DNA from: Guadua angustifolia
Lineage: Eukaryota; Streptophyta; Magnoliopsida; Poales; Poaceae
Length of the DNA: 64,000 bases
Reading direction: 5' to 3'
NCBI GenBank assembly: GCA_036346375.1
Contig: CM070500.1
Location: 71,676,525-71,740,524 of the forward strand
Numbering within the stretch: position 1 is the stretch's first letter; every line of letters begins with the position of its first letter. The notes under the pieces were generated by a model. That model was not told where the DNA came from. It saw nothing but the letters and a program-made list of their open reading frames with translations, and searched no databases. Made by a program: the position numbers and the translations under genes. Below are positions 11,908-23,140 of the stretch, piece by piece.

Positions 11908-13123
11908 ATGGCAGAACGAGTTCCATTTAGAATCTATTATAGAGAGGGGGTTGTAATGCATGGTTTGGAGGTTGCAGATCTAAGTAATATGCAGTATGTG
12001 GACAGAAGTTTGAGTAGGGTTGAGGAGCGCACATTTGCTTCCGTGTTGAAATGGTTGTATTATACTTTTTGGATGGAACAAGAGAAGTGCGAGTTGAAGG
12101 TATTTTGCCTATGTAGTATGCGAAACGACCCTATTTACTAGGAGCTAGTTGAGCTGAAGGGAACCGCATCGTGAGATCATATGTGAGGCGAGACAACGGG
12201 ATGGAATTGAGTGCTTTTAGTGCAAGCATATGAGAGGGATGTTGCCCCCAAACAGTTAGCTTGTTGGTGAGTGTAGTCAGCCTCAAAATGAGCTCATTTT
12301 CGGTGACACCGAAATTGGGGGATCTAGCCATGAGCAGTATGTTCAGCAATACAACGATGACATCATTTGCCAAAGTGGTGAACAGGTTGAGTTTCGGGAG
12401 GAAGATGAAAATGTTGGTTAAGAAGCGCGGGGACTGGTAGACAAAGGTGAGCAAATTGATGAAATAACAGCTAGGATGGAAGAGAAAGACCGTGAGTACA
12501 GCAGAGCAGAAGAGGAGGACGACGATGATTCGGATGAGAAAGATGGAGGTACGGAGCCGCTTGTGTCAGCTGAGTGGAGCACGGAGCAATTTGATAAGCT
12601 GGTTGTCAATGAAAGCAACGATATACCTTGGCAATATAGTGACAATAAGATTAGGCCTAACAGTATATACCCGACAAAAGAGGCTGTGTAGGATGCCGTG
12701 AAAGATTAGGCTTTATCATTAAGAAGGACTTTCAGGGTTAAGAAATCCACCCCAACCTGCTACGACGTGGTGTGTGAGATCCATGGGTGTCCGTGGAGAG
12801 TGCACGCGTACAAGCCCAAGTGGGGCACCCATTGGCTATGTTCGAATGTTGAGCAAAGACACATGTATGATCGAGAAACAAAGTGATGGCTCACAGAACT
12901 CACATCCGGTATGTCGCGAACATCATGTATGCAGAGATAGTGGAGAACCTGAGTTTTGAGCCCCGTGCTATTATCCGAGCGATCGAGAATAGATATCAGT
13001 ACACAATTAGCTATGGAAAGGCGTGGAGGGCGAAATAGAAGGCATTAGAAATGAGGTTTGGGAAGTTTGAAGACTCAGATTATAACTCCGCTCAAGATCG
13101 CTCGATTGCATTCAGTGGAAGAA
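11908..13123 (+). pseudogene. MuDR-like transposase, N-terminal part
   Basis: The frame opens at 11908 (MAERVPFRIYYREGVVMHGL), the usual N-terminal region of these transposases. An acidic stretch near 12480-12560 follows, then the MuDR DNA-binding domain at about 12680-12870 (RRTFRVKKSTPTCYDVVC, CPWRVHAYKPKWGTHW). The reading continues through ANIMYAEIVENLSFEPRAII until it is broken at 13123 by the SIRE-type element and resumes at 24676. Several stops and frame changes occur. Some coincide with CAG/CTG-type sites and may be consensus errors. Confidence 0.82.
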
Positions 13124-14657
13124 TGAAAGTGCATCTAGGCCCTTAATGATTTTGGTGATTAATGACAACAAGATTAAGTGACTAATGAGTGTTTTGAGTA
13201 TGGTGAATGATAGATACGCCATGGAAAAGTCGCTAAGAAAAGAGATCCTCAATTTGAAGAAGAAAAGGCGTCGACTAAACTCAACGACTACGTATGTACT
13301 TTTAATTTTATTTGAGTTTAAGCACTACCGCATTATAAAGAGGATAGGGCAAGAAATAGCTTTGGAATGATCGAATGTGCTCAAAGATGAATCCTAGTCT
13401 AAGTATGGGAAAATGTGTGAAGTCCTAGGGCAAAGTGTTCAAATTAGTTCGAGTATCCAACATTTGTTCGAATGTCCGAGCCGGACCCCTGCTGCTCTGC
13501 AAAATCCAGCCGAATGTCCGAACCTCGCTTCGAGTATCCGAGACCCTCTCTGCTGGTCCATTCTATTTGGTTGGAATGTTCAACACCGGTTCGAGTATCC
13601 GAACGACCCCTCTCTGCTAGGGCTAAGTCTTATTGGTTCGACTATCCAAGTATGGTTCTGACCGTCCAACAAAGGTGTTCTGCTGTCCTAGTTCTAATTA
13701 GGTTCGGACTATCAGAAGGACGTCTGACCGTCCGAACCGAGTGTTCCATTGCCTTAGTTCTATTGGTTCGACTATCCTAACATGGGTTCGGACTATCCTA
13801 ACAAAGGTCGGGTCAAGTGAAAACGGCTAGTTTTGGGAGGCCTTAAATACCTCCCCACTCCCACCTACCAACCAACAAGTGCATTCAATTCATTTTGAGT
13901 TGTGCTCTCTCTCACTCTTGAGCTCTAGTGTTCTTCCTCTTGATCTCTTGATTAGCAAATCTTTTGGGGAAATCTAGTTGAGAGTTTGAAGGCTCTAGAG
14001 GTTGTGATTCATCTTGAGCACTTGGTTCATCTTCGCTTAATCTCTTGCCGGATCTTTTACTCTTGAGGTTGAGGACTCCTAGACGGCTAGGAGTTGCCGG
14101 TGAGCCCCAAGCTCGTGTGGGACGCCGCCGGAAGTTTGTGAGGGTTGAATCCACCTCCGCAAGGGAAGGATTCAAAGAAAAGTAGGTGAGTGCTTAGTGC
14201 AACACCTAGAGGATTAGGGTTGAAAGAGACCCCGGCTTTGTGCCGCCTCAACGGAGACGTAGGATCCCCCCAAGGATCCGAACTTCGGAGAAAAATCGGT
14301 GCATCTCTCTTGTTTGTAAGTTTTGAACTTGTCCCCTTTTGTGCTTAGCCTAATCTTTTGGGGATTCAAGGGTTTGGTAGCTTCATGCAATAGATATTGG
14401 GTGGATCTCATAATCTGAAAGTTGTTCTAGCTTAGAAACTTTATTTGGTAGTAATCTAGCCCCTCAAATAACTCAGATCTACTTTTTAGGGTTTTCTTGC
14501 GAAAAGCAGTTCGGAGTATCCAAAAGACATTCGGACTATCGAACCACTCGAGACAAATCAAGGTATTTTCGACTATCCTAATAGTAAATTTCGCTATGAT
14601 TTAAATTTGAAATAACGCCTATTCACCCCCCCTCTAGATGACATATCGGTCATTTCA
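13124..14657 (+). repeat. 5' LTR of the SIRE-type element
   Basis: The LTR starts TGAAAGTGCATCTAGGCCC and ends TTTCA. Between 13440 and 13815 it carries at least eight variants of an imperfect palindrome, TTCGGACTATCCGAA. A TATA-like CTTAAATACC lies at about 13844, followed by a pyrimidine-rich start region. More copies of the palindrome occur near 14510-14590. Confidence 0.93.
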
Positions 14658-14659
14658 AT

Positions 14660-14672
14660 TGGTATCAGAGCC
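14660..14672 (+). promoter_or_regulatory. Primer-binding site (initiator Met tRNA) of the SIRE-type element
   Basis: TGGTATCAGAGCC lies two bases after the 5' LTR. It complements the 3' end of initiator methionine tRNA, the primer used by most plant Copia elements. Confidence 0.93.
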
Positions 14673-14711
14673 AAATCTCCTTAGTTTGGCTTAACCGCTT
14701 AGAGAATCATT

Positions 14712-16944
14712 ATGTCGCAAACAGGAGATAAGAATACCGAAGCCCATGACCAAGATAAGGGCACGGGCGCCGTATTAGGGGTTGCAATTCCATTTGATTA
14801 TCGTTCCTCGGTGTCTCAAGCTCTTCCTCATATGTCTCCGCGTTCTTCGATTGAGCGCCTCATTTCGATGGCACTCACTATGCGGCATGGAAACATAAGA
14901 TGAAGATGCACTTGAGATCGCTTCACCCTTCTATTTGGAAGATTGTGCAAACAGGTTTCAAGCCTAATGATCCCGAGAATCTTACTCCCAAGAAGATAAA
15001 GATCAACACTTCAATGATTTGGCAATCAATGCCTTATTCAACGCCTTGAGTGATTCCGAATTCAACCGAGTCGATGGATGGAGGAAGCAAAGGCTATTTG
15101 GGATAGACTCCTAGTCGCTTATGAAGGAGTGTCAAGCGTCCGAGAATCAAGATAGAGCTCATTATTGGTGAGCTAAGTCGGTTCACCCCGAAGATGGTGA
15201 ATCATACACTAAAATGTTTGACCGTCTCGATGGTGCTCAGAATCAAGCAAAGGGTCTTGGGTGCACCGATCTTTCGACAAGGCCGTGGTGAAGATTATAT
15301 TGCGTGATCACTCCTACCAACCGCAACCTTGTTCGGGCTTGATACGAGACCGCCCAACTTCGATACTTTGACACCTCACGATGTCATTGGCCTACATGAT
15401 GGACGAGATGATGGTGAAGGAAGCTGAAGTTGTTGAAGAACTCAAGTCGGGCAAGAAGAAAGGTATTGCCCTCAAGGCCGTCAAAGTTGTCGCAAGTCAA
15501 GAAAGCACAAGTGAGGATGAAGAGTCTAGTGGTCCATTGACAAATGAGGATATGGCCCTATTTGTGCGAAGGTTCAACAAGTTCTTCAAGAAGAAGAATG
15601 TCAAACAAGGAGGTCATTCAAAGAACTATGGAAGAAAATCAAAGGGGAGACATTCCACAAGAAGATGTTATGAATGCGGCGAAACCGGTCATTTCATTGC
15701 CGAGTGTCCGATAAGGAAGGCAAAGATGAGAAGCCGCACAAGAAAGACAAGTATCGGGCAAGGACAAGGAGAAGGAGAAGAGCAAGAAGTACAAAGGCAA
15801 GGGTCGTGTTTACATTGGAAAGGAGGAACTCCGACACCGACTCAACTCCAACTCCGACTCCGAGTCCAATTCGACGAGGAAGGAGGAATTGCCTCCGCCG
15901 CCATCGCCGCGTTTACCACCTCAACAACGTCGAAGAGCCTCTTCGACAACTTGAGCGATGACGACGATAACGCTCCAATGTGCCTTATGGCAAAGGGGCA
16001 TAAGGTATCATCAAAAGATTGCACTCCTCCATTGCTAATGAATGTCTAGATGAGCACAATAGCGATAGTGATGATGATGACATTAACACCGTGCTTAAAT
16101 CTGTGAAAACATTGATATTCATAAGTTAAATTTGCTCTTAAAAGATATTGAAAAATTGGAGGAAGTTGTAGAACAAAAGGAAGCTATTCTCGAGGCTCAA
16201 GAGGATTTGCTCATCCTCGAAAAAGAGAAAAATCGTGAGCTAGAGAAGAGCTTATCTTTTGAAAAAGAGAAAAACGAGGATTTGGTTAAGAATTCCAAGT
16301 TGACAAAATCCGAGGTGACTAGTCTCGAGATCACCAACGCTTCACTTGAAGAGGAACTTGCTAAGGCGAAGGACGCTTGCAAGGCTCTTGAGTTGAAGCT
16401 TGTTGATCTCAAGAATAGCCCTCCGATTACCTCGACTATTAACTCCAATTCTTTGTTACCTTCTACGAGCAATGGATGCGCTAGATGCTACAACATTAAT
16501 CTTGATACTTATGCCATTAACCTTGAGACATTGCAAGTGTTAGCATTTGAAAATGAGAAGCTCAAGGATGCTCAAGATGGACTTCAAAAGTCCTACAAGG
16601 CAAGTAAGGGACTAGAGGAGTTCCTAGGTGTTTACAAGGTAACGCTTATGAAGCATGGGCTTGGATACACTCCGCCAAAAGGGAAAAAGGGCAATATTGT
16701 GGTTGCTCCTTTAAACAAGCCCATCCAATTTGTTAAGAGCAAGGAAAACGCTAAGTACAAAACTCACTCTACATTCTTTGCATCTTATGTACTCAAGAAA
16801 ACTAACTTAGGTCGGGTAGTTGCTTGTCATATTGGGGGTAAGCCCAAAGATAACTCTTGTGTGCGATCTATTTGGGTCCCTAAATCACTTGTTACTAACG
16901 TGCGAGGACCTAAGCAAGTTTGGGTACCAAAGAGCAAAAACTAA
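14712..16944 (+). pseudogene. SIRE-type gag with coiled-coil extension
   Basis: The start at 14712 (MSQTGDKNTEAHDQDKGTG) lies about 40 bases after the primer site. Shifted frames give the gag core (YAAWKHKMKMHLRSLHPSIW near 14870-14935). Frame 15381-16049 has a Lys/Glu-rich stretch and the knuckle CYECGETGHFIAEC (about 15667), a complete CX2CX4HX4C. Frame 16132-16944 is a strongly charged coiled coil (EKLEEVVEQKEAILEAQEDL onward) before a basic region. The long gag with a coiled coil after the knuckle is usual for this lineage. At least three frame breaks separate the pieces. Confidence 0.85.
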
Positions 16945-18228
16945 AGTTCATTTTGTAGGCCTACATCTCCGGTGGATCAAGTTGGATCTTGGATAGCGGA
17001 TGTACACATCATATGACCGGAGAAAGGGCAATGTTCGCACAATTAGAAGCCAATGGATCAAATAGTGAAAGTATAATTTTCAGCGACAACGGAAAAGGTG
17101 AAGTGGTAGGTTTAGGTAAGATTCTTATTACTAATGACTTTCATATAAACAATGTATTACTTGTCGAATCACTAAGCTACAATTTATTGTCCGTTGCTCA
17201 ATTATGTGAAGCGGGCTACAATTGTGTGTTTAGTGATAAGGGTGTGGATGTCATTAAGAGGGATGATGGTTCAATAGCCGTTAAGGGTCGTTTAAAGGGA
17301 AACCTCTATCTCATAGACTTCAATACGGATAGAGTGAACCTTGAAACGTGCTTAATGGCTAAATCTAGCATGGGTTGGCTTTGGCATCGCCGGCTTGCCC
17401 ATGTTGGTATGAGGAACCTTCATAAACTCATCAAGGGCAATCACATCCTTGGACTAACGAATATTGTATTTGAGAAAGATAGGGTGTGTAGCGCATGTCA
17501 AGCCGGGAAGCAAGTTGGAGCTACTCATCCCAAGAAAGAACGTGATGACCACCTCGAGGCCTCTGGAGATGCTTCACATGGATCTATTCTACCAATTGCA
17601 TACATAAGCATCGGAGGAAACAAGTATGGGTTAGTTATTGTTGACGATTTTTCGCGCTTTACTTGGCTATTTTTCTTGCATGATAAAAAGCGAAGCCCAA
17701 GGAAGCTTGAAGAAATTCATGAGAAGGGCTCAAAACGAGTTTGAGGTGAAGATCAAGAGAATTCGGAGCGACAACGGCACAGAATTTAAGAATACCGGGG
17801 TTGAGGAGTTCCTCGATGAAGAGGGCATCAAACATGAGTTCTCGGCTCCCTATTCCCCTCAACAAAATGGGATAGCCGAGAGGAAGAATCGAACCCTCAT
17901 CGAGATGGCGCGCACGATGCTTGACGAGTACAAGGTTTCCGACATTTTTTGGGCGGAGGCCATCAACACTGCGTGCCATAGTACCAATCGTCTGTATCTC
18001 CACAAGATTTTGAAGAAGATGGCGTACGAGCTCCTCACCGGCAAGAAGCCAAATGTGTCCTACTTCCGAAGTCTTGGGAGCAAATGCTACATTCTCAACA
18101 AGAAAGCTAAGTCTTCTAAATTTGCTCCTAAAGTAGATGAAGGTTTCTTGTTTATTATGGATCAAATGCCTATGCATACCGAAGTTTTCAACAACACCAC
18201 CGTGTGGTTGAAATTTCGCGTGATGTGA
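16945..18228 (+). pseudogene. SIRE-type protease and integrase
   Basis: At 16985 the sequence reads WILDSGCTHHMTGE, the aspartic protease active site (DSG). The integrase zinc domain follows (LWHRRLAHVGMRNLHKL about 17380, CSACQAGK about 17490). The catalytic core has VDDFSRF (about 17640), RSDNGTEF (about 17765) and the Glu in GIAERKNRT (about 17870), so all DDE residues are visible. A single frame change near 17690 lies at an A-run. Another near 18200 lies at a CCG-type site, where one C appears missing. Confidence 0.92.
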
Positions 18229-20159
18229 CATTTGATGAAACTAACGGTTCTCAAGTAGAACAAGTTGATCGTGGCTGTGATTGACAGGGAAGAACCCCCG
18301 TGCGAAGCAATCAAGAAACTGGCAATTGGAGAAGTAAGACCGCTTGAGCAAGATGTAATTCTAAGCTCTTCAACTCAAGAAGTTCATGATGCGACGATGG
18401 ACGCTCCGGATGATACTCCCTCGTCTTCAATGCAAGTTCAAGACGGCTCAAATGCCACTCAAGACGATGAGGGTCCCATCCAAAGAACCAACGCAACCGC
18501 ATTCTCATCCAAGAGTCCATCGAGTGTACAACGAGATCACCCTACGACAACATACTTGGAGACATTAACAAGGAGTATCTACTAGATCTCGTGGTCGCTA
18601 ACTTTTGTGAATTTTACTCCTTTGTGTCTTCTCTTGAACCGCTTAAAGTAGATGAAGCGCCCAAGATCCGGATTGGGTGATGGCCATGCAAGAGGAGTTG
18701 AATAACTTCGAACGGAACCAAGTCCGAAGCTTGTCGAAAGGCCCAAGCAAAATGTGATTGGAACCAAGTGGGTTTTTCTAACAAGCAAGATGAGAACGGA
18801 ATAGTGACGAGAAATAAAGCCCGGTTAGTTGCTCAAGGCTTCACGCAAATCGAAGGTTTGGATTTCGATGAAACATATGCTCCCGTAGCCAGGCTTGAAT
18901 CTATTAGAATATTACTTGCCTTTGCTACTCACCATGATTTTAAGTTGTATCAACCGTGAAAAGCGCCTTCTTAAATGGACCACTTTCCGAAATGGTCTAC
19001 GTTGAGCAACCACCCGGCTTCGAAGACCCGAACCATCCGGACCACGTCTACTTCCTACATAAGGCTCTCTACGGACTTAAGCAAGCACCGAGAGCGTGGT
19101 TCGAGTGTCTTCGCGACTTCCTTCTCGGTCAAGGTTTTGTAGTCGGAAAGGCCGACCCCACTCTCTTTACTAAACATATTGATAATGATTTGTTTGTATG
19201 TCAAATATATGTTGATGACATCATCTTCGGATCTACTAATGAACACTTGTGCAAGGAATTTAGCAGGATCATGACTAAGAGATTTGAGATGTCCATGATG
19301 GGCGAGTTGAAGTTCTTTCTCGGTTTTCAAGTCAAGCAACTTAAGGAAGGAACCTTCATATGCCAAACAAAGTACATCAAGGACATGCTCAAGAAGTTCG
19401 GCATGGAGAACGCCAAGCCAATCAAGACGCCAATGCAAGCCAACGGGCATCTAGACCTCGACAAAGAAGGTAAACCGGTCGTCCAAAAGGTATATCGCTC
19501 AATGATCGGTTCCCTACTTTATCTTTGTGCATCTAGGCCCGATATTATGCTTAGTGTGTGCATGTGTGCACGGTTTCAAGCCGCTCCTAAAGAGTGTCAC
19601 ATGGTGGCCGTCAAGAGAATCTTGAGATATTTAGTGCACACTCCTCATTTTGGGCTTTGGTATCCTAAAGGCTCATCTTTTGAATTAGTTGGGTATTCCG
19701 ATGCGGATTATGCCGGATGTAAGGTGGATAGGAAGAGTACCTCGGGAACTTGTCAATTCTTGGGTAGATCACTTGTCTCTTGGTCCTCTAAAAAGCAAAA
19801 TTCCGTAGTCTCTATCCACACCGGTTTAATATATAGCCGCCGGGAGTTGTTGTGCGCAATTGCTTTGGATGAGACAAACTCTAAATGACTATGGCCTAAC
19901 CTATAACCATGTTCCACTCTTGTGTGATAATGAGAGCGCCATAAAAATTGCCAACAACCCCGTCCAACATTCCCGTACAAAGCATATCGATATTCGTCAC
20001 CATTTCCTAAGGGATCATTCCACTAAAGGCGATATCGATATCCAACATGTGAGCACAATTGACCAATTAGCCGATATATTTACCAAGCCACTTGATGAGA
20101 AGAGGTTTTGTGATTTGAGGAGTGGACTAAATATTCTAGACTCTCGCAATTTGGCTTGA
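18229..20159 (+). pseudogene. SIRE-type reverse transcriptase and RNase H
   Basis: After a variable linker (18265-18585), the reverse transcriptase runs from about 18660 (DWVMAMQEELNNFE) through NKARLVAQGFTQIEGLDF and SAFLNGPL to the catalytic YVDDIIFG at 19209. RNase H starts with YSDADYAGC near 19695 and ends with QLADIFTKPLDEKRFC at about 20065-20115, with the stop at 20157. All signature motifs are present. Frame breaks near 18585, 18670, 18955 and 19810 lie at short indels, several in CTGG/CCGG-like contexts. Confidence 0.92.
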
Positions 20160-21071
20160 AACATGCTCACGTTGATTGGTGATTGCAAAAAGTCTTTTGG
20201 AAAACCTTATTCTCTTCATTTCTCTTATCTTATTGTGTTGGTTGGTTTTTGATCTTCGGATCCTGTCAATCATCCTGTGATCATGGTTTGAATTGTTGCA
20301 TGGCTTGCTGATCACTTGATGACTTGACTCTTTAGGTCCTCTCATCTATTTCTCGCTCCGGAGTCATTCCTGCCTTTATTTTCATGCCATCTCGAGAAAA
20401 TAGTTGGATCGTCCAAATTCCATTCGGACTATCCGAACTGGTTCGGACTATCCGAACTTAAGTTCGGACTGTCCGAAGTGGGGCCTCGGGCTTTTTAAGC
20501 CGCCCGACCCTCTCTCTTCCTCCTTTCTTCCCCTCACTTCATATTTTCGGTTTCTCTCTCCTCTACTCCGCCCTAGCACTTGGATCTAGGGTTTTGGCCG
20601 GAGATTTTGCGATTTGAGGGCTTCAAGACCTTTTCCAAGGGCAAGGGGTTCACCTCCATCATCCTTGTGCTCTGGATTTGCCTTGGATTCCCGGTTTCTA
20701 TTCTTCAAAAGGTTGGTTCAAACCTCTCCTAATGTCGGTTATTTTCATATTTATCTTGAGAACCCTTGACTCTAGACCATCCTAGACCTTGCTAGGATAG
20801 TCATCCTATGATTAGATCTTAAATTTGTTGAATTATCACCTAGATTGAAAATTTAGGGTTTGTGAATCGTCACCTCGGAATGTCCGAGTTTCCATTCTAA
20901 TGTCTCAAGAGGTTCTGACTATCCGAATGAAAACTTCGACTATCCGAAGAAACCCTCGACTATCCAAGATAACTTCGGACTATCCAAGAATGTGACTTCA
21001 TTTCAACTCTTTATTGTTCATCTAGGTTATAATTAGTGTCTAATCTTGCTTCAACCCTTGTATACCTTTAG
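20160..21071 (+). promoter_or_regulatory. Promoter-like non-coding region before the post-pol ORF
   Basis: Between RNase H and the next coding region lie tightly spaced copies of TTCGGACTATCCGAA (about 20404-20480), the motif also seen in the LTRs. A TTTTTAAG box (20494) and a pyrimidine-rich leader (20505-20575) follow. More palindrome variants lie at 20920-20995, and a TTTAG acceptor-like site sits directly before the ATG at 21072. This order resembles a plant promoter, 5' leader and intron. Its function is inferred only. Confidence 0.5.
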
Positions 21072-22691
21072 ATGGATCCTCTCAAGGTGGCAATCCCCAT
21101 TCGGCATGTCGGACATCGATGCGGCTCGCTCAAGAAGGCTAGGCATGATCTTCCCGCCGGTGGCTCCTCGGCGGCCCCCGCTGATCCTCCTCAGGATTCC
21201 CCTCCGGAGTCTCCTCTCGCTCAGTCAGCCGGGAGGCAGAAGCGCCAAGTCATTCGCAAGAGGAAGAAGTCATCTCATAAGGGTGCTCCAAGTCAGGGCG
21301 GTGGTGATCAAGGAGATGAGGGTCAGGGAGGCAGTGGTGCTGAGGATCCTAGGGCTGCTATGCCTAGGTTGAGGGCAGCCAAGTGTGCAGCTCAGCGCCG
21401 GGAAGGTGCGCTGATTGGACCATTGGAGATTCACCCTGCCCGTCGTGCTACTCCAATGGGTGTGACTCCAAAGAAGAAGGTCGACTACTGTGTTGGGCAA
21501 GGAAGAGGCAAAGAGGTCCGTCAAGACAGAGTCGATCCGCTTTGATTTGCAAGAAGACTATGTGGACAAGAGATTTTGGAATCATTTTCAGCAGGACTTT
21601 TATGATTCTGTTATCGCCGAGAAGAAGAACCCAGTAGCTTTAATGCAATACATCGATTGGGACTATATGGCACAAAGAGAGGACACGAGATTCAATGAGG
21701 TGATTGCTGCCAGAGCGCCACAACTGAGAGAGATCATGTCCTTCGTGCAAATGGAACAATGAAGTTGTGGCACGCTTCTATGCGACCACAGATGTCGATT
21801 ACCGATGCCGAGTGCACCATGTGGTTCATGGTTGATGGGTCAGACTATTCTCGTGACCAAGGCTCGGTTTTGTCGATCGCATTGGATTCAACACCGAGGG
21901 CTGGAAGAACTTGGACAAGCTTCATGTTTTTGACTCTTCCAGCATCAATGATTTGACTCCTTTGTATGATGAATCTCAGAACTTCAAGTTGGGCACCACA
22001 AAAGGTTTGAAGCCATTCTATGCTATCCTATACAAGTTGCTGAGGAAGACCCTGTGGCCCAAGGAGGGAGACGCCACCAACATCAGTTCCTACTCTAGGA
22101 ACCTGCTTTTGAGGATTGGTGAGGGTTCTAGGCCTTTTGATGTATTTGACTTTATCTGGCAAGAGATACGTCTCAACTCACTCAAACTTCAGTGAGCGCT
22201 TGTGGATTCGCCCATATGTGATGTGTATGGTTGAGAGTATCTCGGGCTTGTGGTTTGCTAAGGATGTGGAGCATGTGCCGCACTGTGTTCGTGGTGATCA
22301 AGGCTCCACCTCCTCCAGCTTCAGCCAGCCTCCTTCGCCCTCGACTGTGTCAAAAGCCACTTGTGAGGCCACCAGTGATCCTTCCTCCCCAAGCGGCTCC
22401 ATAAAGAACATGCTTCGTGCAATTTTCTGCCTTGGGATCAAGAACCACAGGAAGATCCGTCAGATGAATGAGAAGATCACCGACACTCGCCGTCAGCTCA
22501 ATGTGATCAAGGGAAAGCTAAACTTGTCGTGTTCTGAGGAGTCCGAGTCAGAGTCAGATTCTGCGACTGTTGATTCGGCGACCCGGCAGCTCTTCGACCT
22601 TCCCGCCACTTCGGCGCCTACTGGTGACGATGAGGCGATTCTCAAGACGCGTCTTGGCTCAGAGGACGACAAAGAAATGATTTATTTATGA
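21072..22691 (+). pseudogene. Post-pol ORF of the SIRE-type element (plant-transposon-protein-like)
   Basis: The frame opens at 21072 (MDPLKVAIPIRHVGHRCGS) with a basic Ser/Pro/Gly-rich N-terminus. It continues in shifted frames: 21490-21762 (DYVDKRFWNHFQQDFYDSVI), 21911-22195 (GTTKGLKPFYAILYKLLRKT) and 22116-22691, ending in an acidic serine-rich tail. The middle part resembles a family often annotated as putative plant transposon protein in grasses. It shows no viral envelope features such as a signal peptide or membrane span. SIRE elements often carry an extra ORF here; its role is unknown. Confidence 0.65.
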
Positions 22692-23140
22692 TGGCAGTGA
22701 GGAGTGACCCTTTTGGTGCCTTGATGCCAAAGGGGGAGTGAGGAGATTAGTTTTATCTTTCGCTTTTGCTTGGTTGGTTGTTTAGTTAAACCTTTGCTGC
22801 GTATACTTGTTGGTTGTTTGGATTTAATTGTTGGATGTTTGAATTTAATAGCTCAATTACATTTCTCTTTAGCAATGCATTTGTGTGATATCATGTCATA
22901 TCCATTTATGCAATTTATCTGCTATATGTCTTGTTATATACTCTCTCGAAAGCAGAAATTTAGGGGGAGCTCTCGCAAAATCTTTCCGTAAATATGTGCA
23001 TTTGACATTCCACCACCAAAATTATTTCAATGTACACATTTAGGAGGAGCTTCTCCGTGTATTTGGTTTTCCAAATACTCTCTTTCCAATTTTAATCATA
23101 AATCTAATCGTGTTGTCATCAATTCACCAAAAGGGGAGAT
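22692..23140 (+). other. SIRE-type 3' untranslated region and polypurine tract
   Basis: This T-rich non-coding sequence contains three short purine tracts of the form GGGGGAG/GGGGAG (about 22731, 22962 and 23131). The last, AAAAGGGGAGA at 23129-23139, adjoins the 3' LTR and is the polypurine tract. The earlier ones resemble duplicated tract sequences. Confidence 0.75.

Noticed and set aside
16197..16472. Minus-strand 91-codon frame over gag
   Set aside because: Shadow of the coiled-coil gag frame on the plus strand.
21072..22691. Envelope gene of a retrovirus-like element
   Set aside because: No signal peptide, fusion or membrane segment is visible; it resembles a plant transposon-associated protein.
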